A stretch of DNA of 64,000 bases from the NCBI GenBank assembly GCA_028023455.1, contig JAQFVV010012513.1, positions 1,870,001-1,934,000 of the forward strand, in the 5' to 3' direction. Every line of letters starts with the position of its first letter. Positions within the stretch are counted from its first letter, which is position 1. A program made the position numbers and the translations under genes. The notes under the pieces were generated by a model, which searched no databases, was not told the DNA's origin, and saw nothing but the letters and a program-made list of their open reading frames with translations. Shown here piece by piece: positions 11,146-23,589 of the stretch. Source of the DNA: Epiperipatus broadwayi. Taxonomy: Eukaryota > Onychophora > Udeonychophora > Euonychophora > Peripatidae.

Positions 11146-11627
11146 TGTTTAGTATAGACAGTAAACTTGTATTTAAATATTATATATATACACTACTCCA
11201 AATAACTTAAAGCTTCAGCCAATTGATTTGTGCATAAATTCAAACTTTCATATTGCTATAAAATATACAATTTCACTCAATCATACTCGTGGAAAATTCG
11301 TTCTGAGCCTAAATATTTATCTTCAGCTAGTTGTGACCGATGTCCTAACTCTCACATCATAACTGCACCCCTTTAATCTTATAGATACTAAACGAAATTT
11401 GATACCATTTTACAATGCGTATTTGGTTTGATATTTAACAAGTTTAGAGGGTTACTATTGTATTGCAAAAAGCTTGGACTAAGAATTGAGAGTGGTAATC
11501 ATGGTCAATTGTCCTTGAGCTTCAAAATCAATCTCTCTACTAGTGCACTAATCCACAGAGGGCTAAATTTTTAATTATTGTTATTTTTAAATAGAATGGG
11601 ATGCATCTCGCAATCAAATGAAGTTAA
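11146..11627. other. No feature recognised
   Basis: Mixed-composition DNA before the SINE. No open frame with a domain. Confidence 0.4.
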
Positions 11628-11740
11628 TTTTTTTTTCCATATGTCATAGCATCGGCCGGGAGGCGAACCCGCAACAACCGTCTGCAAACAATACCTTGCT
11701 TGCAAGGCTGCTGCGCTGACCTCTCGGCTAACAACGCTTG
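11628..11740 (-). mobile_element. SINE-T copy 1 (tRNA-derived)
   Basis: Minus strand: head TTAGCCGAGAGGTCAGCGC (A box), GGGTTCGCCTCCCGGCCGAT (B box), CTATGACATATGG, then poly-A. This is the best kept head of the five copies. The flanks share only about TTAAT (11624-11628 and 11743-11747), so the target-site duplication is weak. Confidence 0.85.
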
Positions 11741-11747
11741 ACTTAAT

Positions 11748-12665
11748 ATTTATTATGGCTGAAATTGTTCATTGTAAAGAATTTATATAGTAGTGTGTAC
11801 GTGCGCGTTAAAATATTTAAACATTAATTTTCCTAAAGGACAATATTAAATTATAAATTATATAATGTTTTAACAAAATTAAAGCTTCAAAAGCACTCGT
11901 AATATTTTCGCTTTATGAACTTTATATATACAGATATATGAAGAAAAAGAAAAATCCAATTAAAACAGAAAATTAATTAAAATATTTTTCTATGTATTCT
12001 TTTTTTTTTTATCATATTCAGACGATATTTATATTAAAAAAAAATGTTTTCAAAAATGAAATGAAGAATCTCAATTTATATATACTATATATTTTTCGAT
12101 ATGGGTTAATTTTTACTGAAGAGTTTTCTTGAAAAAAATATCCTAGGACTAGCCCATAAATCTATATGTTTGTTTTATATATATATCACAATAAATAAAA
12201 GTAATATTTAAAAAAAAAGGTAACTTTTAAAAACAAATTTAAATATTCTGTTATTATGACGGCAGCTGAGCTTTGCTTAATGAAAGAGTTTCGTTTAAAT
12301 GTTTTTTGGACGAAAACATTGGTGTTGCAATTATTAATCGAACCTATGATAATCCTCCTCACAGTTGATGGCGATTTATATCACCAAGTTCAAACATGTT
12401 GAATATATGACATTACAACTTATATTCTATCTCGGTTTATTACATGTTTAGGGTTTGAACCTGGAGTTCACCATCCATGCATCATTTATGGTCCTTAAAT
12501 TATATCTGAACTCTTTTAGCATTAAACTATTCGATTATTTTTATAAAAAAATGTATAATAGTGGATTTTTCACTCTTGTTTTATATTTCAACTATTTTAA
12601 AATTATATGTTTGATTTACAAACACATTCAAATAACTTATACTTTTTAATAGTATATATATATAT
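11748..12665. other. AT-rich DNA, nothing recognised
   Basis: No repeat family or coding signature seen. Confidence 0.5.
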
Positions 12666-13735
12666 TATAAATTTATTTAACGCACATTGATTACATAAGT
12701 AATATTTACTAAGGCAGTAAACCTTTAAGCATGAGCGCTTGAAAATACGAAGGTAGGGACCTCTACAGGTCTTAACCCCAAGCTTACTCTTTGGAAGAAA
12801 AGAGGGGAAGTGAGCAACCTGTAGAGGTCCCTATCTTTGTATTTTCAAGCGTACATGCTTAAAGGTTTATTGTGTTAGTAAATATTATATATATATAGTA
12901 TTTTAAAAATACAAGTTCAATCAGTTATTTTGTAACTGATAGATGTAATTCTATATAGTCCACAATTGAAAAAAAAAACATTTTTGTTGGATTAGGAATG
13001 CAGAAAGAATTAATAATACAAATGTTTTTGAAAGGGTGTTTTATAAGAAAATTAGCAAGCTAAATGAAGGCGAAATGACCCCCTCCCCTTAGTATACATT
13101 ATAAATTGTCTCAACAATATTCCAAAGAAATACGTTGTTGATTGTTTTATTGGAAAGATAAAGGGTTAAAATAATACATTAGAGTTACAATTAGAGAGTG
13201 TTGAAGTCGATTAGAAATATTTTTTTTTTTTTGCAAAAGAAGACAAAAAATATCATGCAAAACTTAACATAAACAGAAGAATGAACCTTCATGCTTTATA
13301 TGCACTTTTATTTGTTTTTCACAGATTGCTTTATATGATCATGCAAAATACACCTCTAGTGCATTATTATCATTTTTTATTTTTGGATTTGTTAAGTTAT
13401 TCTTTTTTATTCATATGGAATAGAAATATTCACTTAGGAGCTTTTCCTGCTGATAAATAATAATAGCCAATAAATTAAACAGCTTGCAAATCCACTTAAT
13501 TGCTCTCTAAGGCAATAAACCTTAAGAATGTGCGCTTGAAAATGCGAAGGTAGGGACCTCTACAGGCCTTAACTACAAGCTTTTGCTTTGGAAGAAAAGT
13601 GTAAGCTTGTGGTTAAGACCTGTAGAGGTCCCTACCTTTGCATTTTCAAGTGCACATTCTTGAGGCTTATTGCCATAGTAAATATTACTTACGTAATCAA
13701 TGTAAAATCAATGTGTGTTAAATAAATTTATAATT
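12666..13735. mobile_element. Family F: two fold-backs bracketing 620 bp
   Basis: Hairpin units at about 12666-12887 and 13507-13735. Each has nearly complementary arms (GGTAGGGACCTCTACAGG against CCTGTAGAGGTCCCTA) around a loop with AAGCTT. The outer terminal sequence (ATAAATTTATT(T)AACRCACATTGATT) is present only at the far left and, inverted, at the far right; the inner ends are shorter. This suggests one composite element with hairpin ends and an interior of about 620 bp (12888-13506). The interior has no domain that I recognise. Confidence 0.7.
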
Positions 13736-14189
13736 AATTACTTTCTATAATTTTCTTTCCTTATGGAGCCATTGAAAAAATAACAGGATAACTTCTTTTA
13801 CTATATATAAAAATATATATTCCATGAAAAAAGACTCCATTCTTTTGATGAACTAAAGGTCTACATATCGAATTATCATCAGATACCATAGCCATATTTT
13901 CTATATAAATACTGTTTTTGCATACTTGTTACATTTGAAATTCACATATATTCCCAATTGGTTATGCAACCAGATATACATATAAAACTTTGTAAACCTT
14001 TTAATGAAAACTTCTCATATTTATATTTTAGAGAGAATCAACCAATGTTAAATTACAAACAATAATAACCATGTCTTATTTGGGATTAGTGTACAATTTA
14101 CTTACATATTGTAAACTATTTTTCAAAAGTAATTTAAATCGTATATATAAACATAAAAAATCTAAAGCTAAATTAATCAATAAAATAAT
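13736..14189. other. AT-rich DNA, nothing recognised
   Basis: No feature seen between the F pair and PLE-1. Confidence 0.45.
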
Positions 14190-14582
14190 CAAAATTATCT
14201 CAAATTCACAATTCAACCAGACTAGCCAAAAATATAAACTCTAAAATACAATCAAAGATTTCTCTGCTAAAAGCAGACTTGTCAAGTGTAAAGAATTACA
14301 AAATAACAACATATTTAACTAAACATTACCCACAATTCCACTTACATCTTACACACCCTTAATATTAAAAGAACTTTTAAATAATTTAATTGCTTCAGAA
14401 TCATAAATTTTTAATAATAAAGTTTCTTTAATTCTTTTTATTTTTCTAGAATAAAAACAACCTTAGTCTTTTCAGAATTAATGGTGTGGCCTGTATTTTT
14501 TTCATGGATATATAAAGCAGAACTAAGATATTTATTTCTAAACCTGCTTTTATGTAACTTTACTCTTTCATCTAGTTCAGAG
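14190..14582 (-). pseudogene. PLE-1 3' end, minus copy
   Basis: Homologous to 51561-51960. It contains the 3' UTR (TCTGCTAAAAGCAGACTTGTCAAGTG) and a decayed GIY-YIG C-terminus on the minus strand. It meets the plus copy at about 14583, where ACTCTTTCATCTAGTTCAG mirrors TTAAATGAAAGAATAAAG. Confidence 0.75.
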
Positions 14583-14739
14583 TTGTTTGAACTTAAATGA
14601 AAGAATAAAGGTACATAAAAGTAGGGTTAGAAATAAATATTTACTTTTGCTTTATATATCCATAAAAAAAGATACAGGCCACCCTGTTAATTTTGATGAG
14701 TCTAAGGTTGTCTTCTTTGAGAGAAATAATAGTCATAGT
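14583..14739 (+). pseudogene. PLE-1 GIY-YIG fragment, plus copy
   Basis: Reads SLNERIKVHKSRVRNKYL... then NFDESKVVFFERN, matching the nuclease domain of the 53.4-kb copy from the helix after the YIG motif. It is cut short by the hAT insertion at 14740. With the preceding entry it forms a head-to-head inverted pair. Confidence 0.75.
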
Positions 14740-15127
14740 CAGGGGTGGGCAAATAGTGGCCCAAGAGCCACATGCGGCCCACTAAGAGTTTTTATGCGGC
14801 CCTCCAAGACAATCAGAAAAATCCACCTTGGACTGAGATTTCCTTCCTGTTGCATGACCGAATATTCATCTTATATTTTCCACTAGAATGGCCACATCAA
14901 TATACATGTGCAGTGCAGATATGATGTGCAGTGCTTTTCCAGCTGATCTGATTAATTTCGATTTTGTCTTTGCATTAGTAAATATATATATTTCCAACTT
15001 TTGTGAAACCATGAATGCTCCAAAAAAATGTAAAATGAATGTTATGTGTTTAATGAAGAATGGACAAACAAATATTTCTTTGATAATACAGGGAATAAAG
15101 CAGTGTGTTTATTGTGTCATGACCCTG
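14740..15127 (+). mobile_element. hAT transposon remnant with BED-like zinc finger
   Basis: The left end CAGGGGTGGGCAAATAGTGG is a classic hAT terminal inverted repeat, followed by the usual GCCACATGCGGCCCACTAAG. At 15011-15126 a broken frame gives MNAPKKCKMNV, a frameshift, then FNEEWTNKYFFDNTGNKAVC and LLCH, the start of the BED-type finger of the GTF2IRD2/ZBED-like hAT group. The transposase body is missing. The segment may end at ACCCTG (15127) with an 8-bp repeat GTCATAGT at 14732-14739 and 15128-15135. The right inverted repeat is short, so this border is tentative. Confidence 0.72.
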
Positions 15128-15335
15128 GTCATAGTGATATGAAAATTTGCTTTAAAAAAATTAAAATGATGTTCAAAAATAACTGTGTTTTATATAAAAT
15201 AAAAATTTTATTTTTCTTATAAGTTTGGAATATTACTTTATTTAAATCCTACTGGACCACCACTATACTTTGTGAATAAAAAAGAAAGACACTATCAACA
15301 GCTAAAGATTTTTAATTCTTCTTTGTATTTCAATT

Positions 15336-15337
<2 letters not shown>

Positions 15338-15390
<53 letters not shown>
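15338..15390. repeat. (AT)n microsatellite
   Basis: About 50 bp of alternating AT. Confidence 0.95.
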
Positions 15391-15395
<5 letters not shown>

Positions 15396-15819
15396 GACAA
15401 TGATCTTTTGAATAGGTGAAAGGTATATTTAGATAATCTTTTAAATAATAATATAAATATCAAAATAACTTTTAATAATATCCATATTTTATTTACCAAG
15501 TTAGATTTGAACAAAGTTACCCCGTTTAGTGAAAACAAAATTGTTCTTTGGAATCTTAAAACAGAAAAGTAGCATTTCTTATAGAATATTTCAAAATGTT
15601 TAAAATATGTTGAGAGATGTTAGTTTCACATATATTGGAATTCTTAGAAATATTTAGACCTATAAAATTATCTACTTAATCTTAGAATGCTCCTAATGTT
15701 CCATTTTACAAAAATAAAGTTATGGAATATTCTTATTATTTACTACACCAGAGATGATTTTGAGGATTTTGTTTAATGGGTTGTTTTTTATAGATGGAAT
15801 GTCTTATCATCAACTCAGT

Positions 15820-16440
15820 ATGGATTTGCAGACTCAAAACTCAATATTGGCATGATTTTTGTTATCAACCAAATATAAGAAAAGTATCAAGAATAAACAT
15901 GGGATTTATATTTTACTTTAACTGATTTGCTCAAAGCATTTGATTCAGTTAATCATTTTTATGATATTCTTTAAAATAAAAGATAAAATAAAGGAAACAT
16001 GATTACATGGAAGGAAATTTTGAGGCATTTGAAATAAAAAGAGGTATTAATGTATTCTGGCTTTGATAATGTATTAAATTTTTTTGATGGTTGTGTTTGG
16101 AATTGTTTACAGGCAGGTAATGGAAACAAATATAATTGTTGGAATTTTCAATTTTGAATTGATTAAAAGCTAAAGCTATTTTTTTGAGTTCAAAATAATA
16201 TAGAATGTATTTAATATTTTAAATGCAAATTTACAATCTTTGGTTTAATAATTAAAATTTAAAAAAGTCAAGTTCTTTTCTGTCAACAATGAAAGAAAAA
16301 TTCCCAATAACTTTTAGCTTAGAAAATTAACAACTTGATACTATAAACCAGATTAATTTACCTTGGTTCTGCTACAAGTAGAGATTACCTTGTTTTGTAG
16401 TGGGGCACTAATTTTAATGCACTACTGCTTCTTTTAAGAA
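15820..16440 (+). pseudogene. LINE-3 reverse transcriptase, degenerate
   Basis: Across frameshifts one reads QYGFADSKLNIGMIFVINQI, then DLYFTLTDLLKAFDSVNH, the RT motif A region (normally F-x-D-L-x-K-AFDxV) with its catalytic Asp, then FEIKRGINVFW, and IYLGSATSRD near 16350. The order fits a LINE reverse transcriptase distinct from LINE-1. It is riddled with stops. The expected continuation appears at 17485 after a LINE-2 copy. Confidence 0.62.
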
Positions 16441-16499
16441 CTAGGATAATTTATCACAACAAAACAGTCACTGAAATAGTGTTAGTATATGTTGCATCA

Positions 16500-17430
16500 A
16501 AGCAATATGTGATGTGATGTGATATGATGTATTGTGGCTTCTCCTTAAATGAAGTCAAAGATAACTCAGCAATTATGCCCAGATAAACCTGTTAGCCACT
16601 TTATTTTCCATTCCCCACTCTAAGTTTTCTCATATTCTGCTCCAGTCCATTTCCATGACATAATATTTGTCAACTCTATAGCCTTTATATCTAAATCCCC
16701 TTATCTTTTCCCAAATCCAGCAGAAAAAACAATAATTCACTTTCTGTATAACCACTTTTTATATTTATTCTTCCAGTAACTTTATTAAATGTACCCTTTC
16801 TGTTTTTAAGCATTTACATTCAATTAACAAATGCTTAATATTTTCTATTTTTTCCTTACATAATTTACAAAATAATTCACCCAATTTTTCCATTTACATG
16901 CATATTCTCTTGTAGCTAAAGATCCTGTTCTAGCCTTAAATAATAAACTAATTTCCTTACTATTATCATATATTAACTCACACCTAATATTCTATTTATT
17001 TCTATATATATTTAAACTCTTTTTATTCTCCATACTATTTCTGCATCTCTCTAATTCCCTATTCTTTATTAATAAATCTATTCTTTTATCCCATTCATTA
17101 CTACTATAACACTCAACAATCCTCTTAACACAATCATCCCATCTTTTGTACAAATATACTGATATAAATTTTTTATCCAAATCTTGCACATTACCATTCT
17201 CACTCATCTTATTACCTGCCCTTTACTCATAACCCAACTAAATAATATTTTGGCTATTCTTTTATTATCCATAAACTGCAATCTGCCAAACAATTTCATT
17301 TTACTTTTTGCATCTCTCATATGAAAACTTGACCATCCCATTTCTCCTTGAATTGCCTCCCTTGCTGTCCATACATCTGCATCCAATGCAAGTCTTCCTA
17401 CTTCCCTTTCAACTTTTTCTAAGTAACTAA
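16500..17430 (-). pseudogene. LINE-2 C-terminal region, most complete copy
   Basis: On the minus strand from 17430: DVWTAREAIQGEMGWSSFHM, RDAKSKMKLFGRLQFMDNKR, IAKILFSWVMSKGQ; then NVQDLDKKFISVYLYKRWDD, CVKRIVECYSSNEWDKRIDL; then ISLLFKARTGSLATRE; then WKW and WLTGLSGHNC near the end. It ends in a GTGATGTGATGTGATATGATG tail (16507-16530), i.e. (CATCA)n on the coding strand. I do not recognise the clade. At least two frameshifts are present. Confidence 0.68.
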
Positions 17431-17484
17431 TAGATATTACATTATTTATGCATTCCTGTATGGAGAATTTTCTACTGTTTTATA

Positions 17485-17570
17485 TGTAGTACTGTTATTT
17501 TAGCTAATTTATTGTATGGTAGTGAGAGCTGGACAACCTATTGCTGCTCTGTAAAAGTTCATCAAGCTAA
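17485..17570 (+). pseudogene. LINE-3 fragment downstream of the LINE-2 insertion
   Basis: Reads VILANLLYGSESWTTY, the LLYGxExWT block that follows the RT domain in many LINEs, so it fits as the continuation of 15820-16440. I infer that LINE-2 landed within LINE-3. Confidence 0.5.
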
Positions 17571-18727
17571 ATAGTATTTTTACAACTTGATAAATATGAC
17601 TATAATGTTCACTTTTGTAAATTCTTACCTTCATTGGATTTGAAATGTAAAAGGAATGAACTGGTACACAATTTTCTAAAATGGTTATAGTTAATGTGAA
17701 CAATGTTTTCATTGTAGAGGTAGACTCTATGTTATAGACTATATATCAAAGACAATGAAATTTTAATTGTTTCCATCCGTAAGAAATGCGAGAATATATA
17801 ATACATTGGTGAGTTAGGATTAGACTTGGTGCTGATGCATTTCAGATAAAAGGAAAATGTTTCCTGAGGGTTAAATTTAAAGACAGCGTCACAAAATTTC
17901 AGACAGAAAAATTGACGCAGTCTGTCCAATGTTTGAATGGATTTGTGGATCACATATTCGTTTGCATATTTATTGTAAAATTCATTTCTAGAACAATTTC
18001 CCATCCCTCTTAGAATTGGTATGACTACAATCGTTTGCGAGGTATTACTATATATAAATATGTACGTATGGTATTTGATTTTGTTTACTTATTTTTTCAA
18101 TAGACATTGTCAATTCTTCGTGTTTTTTCTGATGTATGGCATCTTTTATATATTTTAGTATTTATCATACTTTTATATGTATATATAAACAAATAATATA
18201 AAAATATCATAGCGCCTGCGCATTATGCTACTTAATAATTATAAATTGGCCTTTTCTCTTCATTTTTCTTTTATTATTCATATTTAAAAAATAAAAAATA
18301 ATAATGTGCTATTTCTATATATTAAAGGGAGTCTATTTTCTTAGTTGATACTCTATGCAACTGTATATTATGTGATGGACAACAATATATTTTAATAGAA
18401 CTCAATTTTAAATAAGTGATTGTCAAAAGACCACAGGGAGATAAGATTTTCAAAGCAATCTAATTTATTACATTGATTTTTTCCTTACTATAAGTAGAAA
18501 ACACTAAAATGCAGTCTTTTTTCTTCATTTTTTATTTTTTTAAATGTTTTATATAATGTCTATTTTCGACATTTCAATTCATGTAAAAAGGCTTTCTTTT
18601 AAAACAAAATTAAGATTTTTCTGGAAACATGTTTTACGATTATTGGGATCTGAAAGACGAAATGAAATAAAGGGGAAGCAATGTAATTTGTAATATTTTT
18701 TATTTATATCCACTTATTTAATTATTG
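17571..18727. other. AT-rich DNA, nothing recognised
   Basis: The open frames here (for example on the minus strand at 17732-18004) show no domain and no repeat match. Confidence 0.5.
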
Positions 18728-19000
<273 letters not shown>

Positions 19001-19684
19001 GTCTAACTGCCAACAGGTCTACCTCTCCTCCCTCCACTGACTTTATTCATATGCCGTTTATCTACTTATTTACTTATTAATATCTGTCTGTCTACCTACT
19101 TATCTATCTATCTATCTATCTATTAATATGTTCAACTATCTCCTCGTGGCTGATTATATGTCTAATTATCTACCTATTTACGCTTATATGTAACCATCTC
19201 ATTTATCCATCTATCTATCAGTATTTAATTCTCTCTATATATATATTATATATTTTTATTTATATGTATATGTGTATAAAGTAAGATTTTTCTGACTGTA
19301 CGTTTAGCACCTCTCAAGTGCTTATCCATAGTGTTGAGAAATATTGCAGAAATGGCATTAATTTATAAAATAAGTTAACTATTGATTTTGACTGATTTGG
19401 AATTTTTATAGATATTGCTATTTACGTAAATAAACCATGGTTAAAAAAAAATGGAGTAAATTTAAGAAAATGGATTTTTTTGGATGTTAAGTTTTTGTCT
19501 GGTCATTTACTTTATTAACTATACAACATCAATTTCTACCATCACAAAATGTGGAACAAAAATTCTAATAACTAATATTCCTTTTTTATTTTTAAGCTTG
19601 CATGAGTATCTAAAAAACAAAAGAATCACAGTAGGAGTAAAATACTTCTGAATTAACAAAGACTAGATCAAAATGTCTCGGCAG

Positions 19685-19786
19685 TCAAGCGTTGGTTGTC
19701 AAGAGGTCAGCACAGCCACTTTACAAGCAGTTGTCCAAGGTCAGTGGGTTCACTTCCTGGCCGATGCTATGACACATGAAAAAAAG
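19685..19786 (+). mobile_element. SINE-T copy 2
   Basis: Starts TCAAGCGTTGGTTGTC, A-box AAGAGGTCAGCACAG, B-box region GGGTTCACTTCCTGGCCGAT, then GCTATGACACATG and poly-A. It is flanked by TGTCTCGGCAG (19674-19684) and TGTCTTGGCAG (19787-19797), an 11-bp target-site duplication with one mismatch. Confidence 0.9.
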
Positions 19787-19799
19787 TGTCTTGGCAGAG

Positions 19800-21223
19800 A
19801 TTTTGTGTGGCATAATGTGACCAGCATTGAATTATTTACAACTTAGATTGAAACAATTTTTGTGATTGGAAAATGATTGCACACTTAAAACATCCTATTT
19901 AAACATCTTATTGTTGACACAAATGTCAAAAATTTAGAAAGTGAAACATAAAATACTTGATTTCACAGTCTGTTTATTAGTTTCTAATAAGTATCTCATT
20001 AAAATAGTTGTAATGTCAATACTAGCACCAGCGATATAATATGATGCAGATTGGCAGCAAAATGATATATATTTTTTTTTATCTAGATAAGCATAGGGAT
20101 ATAAGACATCACTTATAAGTCTTATGACATGATATTTCAAGATTAATGCAACTGTCATTAGAAATATATTGCAAGATCAATAACTTAAATTGAAACGTTA
20201 TTTGGTTATGCTATGCCCTGAAAGTAGTGTCATATCAGTTGGTCTTAGTAGCTTATTAAAATACCTAGAATAGTGACTCAGTCACTGAATGTCCAGCTAA
20301 ATATATACTGTAATACAATGTATCTCACTACATTCATTGCATTATATTACCTTTGCTTAAAAATACAACTGTGATACAGGATTTATACAGTTGTATATAC
20401 TATGTGATAACCTAAGTCAATATAGTACTAATTAATTCTAGTAAATTTATATAGTAAATGTGCTATAGTCTACTCTAAAGGTTTAAATGTGAGGTGATCT
20501 GTACAAAGCTCTATAAACTTATTGTTAGCTATAGAGTAGGTCTCTGTGACACAGCATTTCTGTCTTCTCTCTTGAGTGTTGAGTATTGATTCTATTCTAA
20601 TAGTCTTTTTATATTCCATGATTTTATTGATGCCAGAAACTTTAGAGTACAATTAACTTGAGACAGGTAAATAATTTCAAATGTTAACATGGTTGTCACA
20701 TCAAACATATTACATTAGTGCTAATTAAAGAGGCATAATTGCACTTTGCCTAATGTTAGACAACTTAGAAGCACTTTTTTGTCCCATAGAGTATTTTTTA
20801 TAATTCTGTAACAAACTGGCATATTCTTGTCTCACAATCATCTGATTCTAATTAGAGAAGCATTTTCATTCCTTCTAACTGTAATAGTGCATTCTGTAGG
20901 TAGAATTTCATATCCATTTCTTATATTATGCATATTGTCTACTGACCATTTTTGACAAATAATAAGTATCACCAATTATTAATATGAATACCAATACAAT
21001 TTTATTAGTTGTATAAAAACATCTCTTGAAAGAATTGTGTTTACTTTTGTTTTAAATAACAATTTTGAATGGGGAATTTACATCTGACTTAATATTTGCA
21101 TTTAAATATAACATGTTCAGGTTGTATTCTATCCTTATCTCTCATGTGTAGTTAAATGGACATACTAATGCCCTACATATGAGAGGTCAGAATGACTTAA
21201 GGTCAATATTGGAATTGATAATG
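19800..21223. other. No feature recognised
   Basis: About 1.4 kb without a repeat family match, fold-back or domain-bearing frame. Confidence 0.5.
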
Positions 21224-21475
21224 GATTTGAGCATTCCATCATCAGATTTTCAATGAAATGGTTGGCTGAAGATTTGGAGAGTGTAGAAAATTGAAGCCGG
21301 AAAATTAAATTTTGTAGATTTGCTATCTTAATATAAATCGAGCACTTATTATATATGTGTGTGGGAGATGATGATCTAGACCAACTGATGATTGCTGGTT
21401 CATCACAAAATACATATATATATATGATTATTTATCTTTTTCACATGTGTATCGATTATATATGTTAGAGTGGGT
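21224..21475 (+). mobile_element. Family A copy, dead ribozyme
   Basis: Starts CATTCCATCATCAGATTTTCA, then the internal block, then ACCAACTGATGATTGCTGG at about 21377. GAAA has become CAAAA and the stem II right strand is lost. Confidence 0.65.
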
Positions 21476-21899
21476 GACATAAGGGAGTTTGAAAATGAGA
21501 AACACTTGATAATAGCTAAGGAAAGTTGAAAACATCCTTGCAGTGCAATAATTATTCACCCTTCCACAAGATCTTAAAAATGGAGGAAAAGCAATTCCTA
21601 TTTTGAATGAAATGTAATATAGAAGAAACTTTTGAGTATTTTGCAATAAGTAAAAATTCAGAGGTTGAGATACTTGTAAATGAGCTGCTAAGGAAGTGTA
21701 GTTTATTTAAAGCATGCAAGAAGAGAGTGTGGTCTGAGTTTACGCACTGATGGGTGATTGAATTCTGGTGAAATTATGGATGAAAGACACCCTGGTAAAA
21801 GCAAAACTATTTGAAAATATACTTAGAGTGCAACAATTTTTCACATTTCCACAAGATGCTAAAAGTGAACAGAAATTATTTTATATCTTTGGTGAAAAG

Positions 21900-22290
21900 A
21901 CTGTATTGAACTTTCAACATGAGTCACACTCCACACAAAAGTGCCATCTAGTGCAATCTATAGTAACCTATGCATCAAAATCTGTTTTTAATGCTCACTC
22001 ATCTGATATCTCTAGACTAGTTTTTAACTTGCGACCTTTATTATTGAGGAATCTTGGATCTGAGAGCACAACACATAGATATTTAAATTAAATGCAATCC
22101 TTCAGCCCCCATACTTTACCTTTTATATTAATTATAAAATTATAAGTTCAAAATGATAATACATTTAATCCAAGCTCATTTGCTTATATAGCCATACAGA
22201 TCTGAACTCAGTTCCTTATTTATAAACGTTGGGGTCTTTACTTTTTTAATAACCATAATCATCATTCTTTGTCAAGGATAATAAACCACC
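21900..22290 (-). mobile_element. Family D copy 1
   Basis: Matches the D unit by CTTGGATCTGAGAGCAC, ATGCAATCCTTCAGC and AGCTCATTTGCTTATATAG. The ribozyme-like motif at about 22030-22050 is eroded. A 107-codon open frame over this copy is not a gene. Confidence 0.6.
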
Positions 22291-22317
22291 AAAATATCAC
22301 TTGAGAAATTTTATGCT

Positions 22318-22452
22318 TACACAAGCTGTTAAAACAGAGCAACTCTCTCCACTCAAGGCAAACCTTAGTAAAATGGATGCTACTTTAGCTTACACTTGGT
22401 GACACTACTGTAAGGAGAGATTGCTACTGTTTTCACAACTTGTGTAAAGGAA
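22318..22452. repeat. Imperfect palindrome of D-family ends
   Basis: TTACACAAGCTGTTAAAACAG is mirrored by CTGTTTTCACAACTTGTGTAA, with AACTCTCTCCAC against GTAAGGAGAG inside. It looks like two D-type terminal parts joined head to head. A partial unit follows at 22570-22665. Confidence 0.55.
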
Positions 22453-23034
22453 ATAACTTATCATATAATTTGTAGCTATCATTTCTCCTAATGATTGATT
22501 CATTATAAGCTTTGTTTATACATTGAAATTAACTATGAACTCAAGAAATGATGTTATAATTTTATTATATAAAATAGGCAAAACTCTGCATACAGTAGTG
22601 CCACTCAGTGCAAGCCGGAGTAAAAACAGTTATGAGCAAGCATAAGAAATGGTGATCATGTAATCTTAGTGGTTTAATTATATAAAATAACTTATAATAA
22701 TGCAATTTTAATAATTAATAAAAGCAATTTATTGAACAATGACAAAATATACATTCACTGATATAGCTATTTTAACAAAATAAATATTTAATATTTACAT
22801 TAACATTTCTGCATTGATTATATTATTATTACTTCAAATAATATCAACACAGTCCTTTGTCACTTAACACAATGCACTAAAATATTTTTATACTCAAACC
22901 TTAAAATAAGCTGAAGCCAAAAAAAAAGAATAAGGTGACATCATTTGAATATAATTTTTATCTTTGAAGATGACAGTTGGATAATCAAAAACAGTCAATT
23001 TTTTGAAAGTTTTAAGATAATAAAATATTCTCCT

Positions 23035-23580
23035 AAATTAAAACAGGCAAAACTCTCCATACAATACTGCCACTCAGTGCAAGCTAGAGTAACCAATGGA
23101 TGCCAGATAGTTTGTGCATAAAATCCCTATCTCATGCCTATTCATCCAATATCTCCAGACTGATTTCTCATTTGTGGCTTTCATCAGTGAGTAGCCTTGG
23201 ATCTGAGAGCACTGCATTGAGATCTTAAGATCTAATGCAACCCTCCAGCAGCCACTCTTTATCTTTACACAACTATAAAACTATGAGGGTAAAATTGAAA
23301 ACACAATAATATTTTCAATCCAAGATCATTAGCTTATGTAGTCATATAGGTTTGGACTCAGTTCAGTACCCATACGTTTTGGTATTTTGGTTCTTTAATA
23401 AGCATAGCCACCATTATCCTGGGGATATTGGATGAGTAGGCACTATATAGGGATTTTATGCACAAGCCTTCTGGCATCCATTGATTATTCTAGCATGTAC
23501 TGAGTGACATTACTTTATGGAGAGTTTTGCCTGTTTTAATAACAGTTATGAGCAAGCATAAGAAATGGTGATCAAGTGAT
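23035..23580 (-). mobile_element. Family D copy 2, with CUGAUGA...GAAA core
   Basis: Left terminal TAAAACAGGCAAAACTCTCC is mirrored at the right by GAGAGTTTTGCCTGTTTTAA and GAGCAAGCATAAGAAATGG, so the copy has inverted ends. On the minus strand CTGATGA (23187-23181) is followed by AAGCCACAAATGA and GAAA (23167-23164). Core letters match the hammerhead, but stem II is poor. Confidence 0.65.
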
Positions 23581-23589
23581 GTTTAGTGG

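Noticed and set aside
11641-11740. Possible functional tRNA gene
   Set aside because: The anticodon arm is not canonical, poly-A follows, and four relatives with target-site duplications show it is a SINE.
14888-15142. 84-codon frame as an independent gene
   Set aside because: It is the frameshifted start of a hAT transposase; the BED-like text is in another frame.
21768-22091. 107-codon open frame as a possible host gene
   Set aside because: It overlaps a family D repeat copy; the same text occurs at 23.1, 40.0, 40.4 and 56.3 kb.
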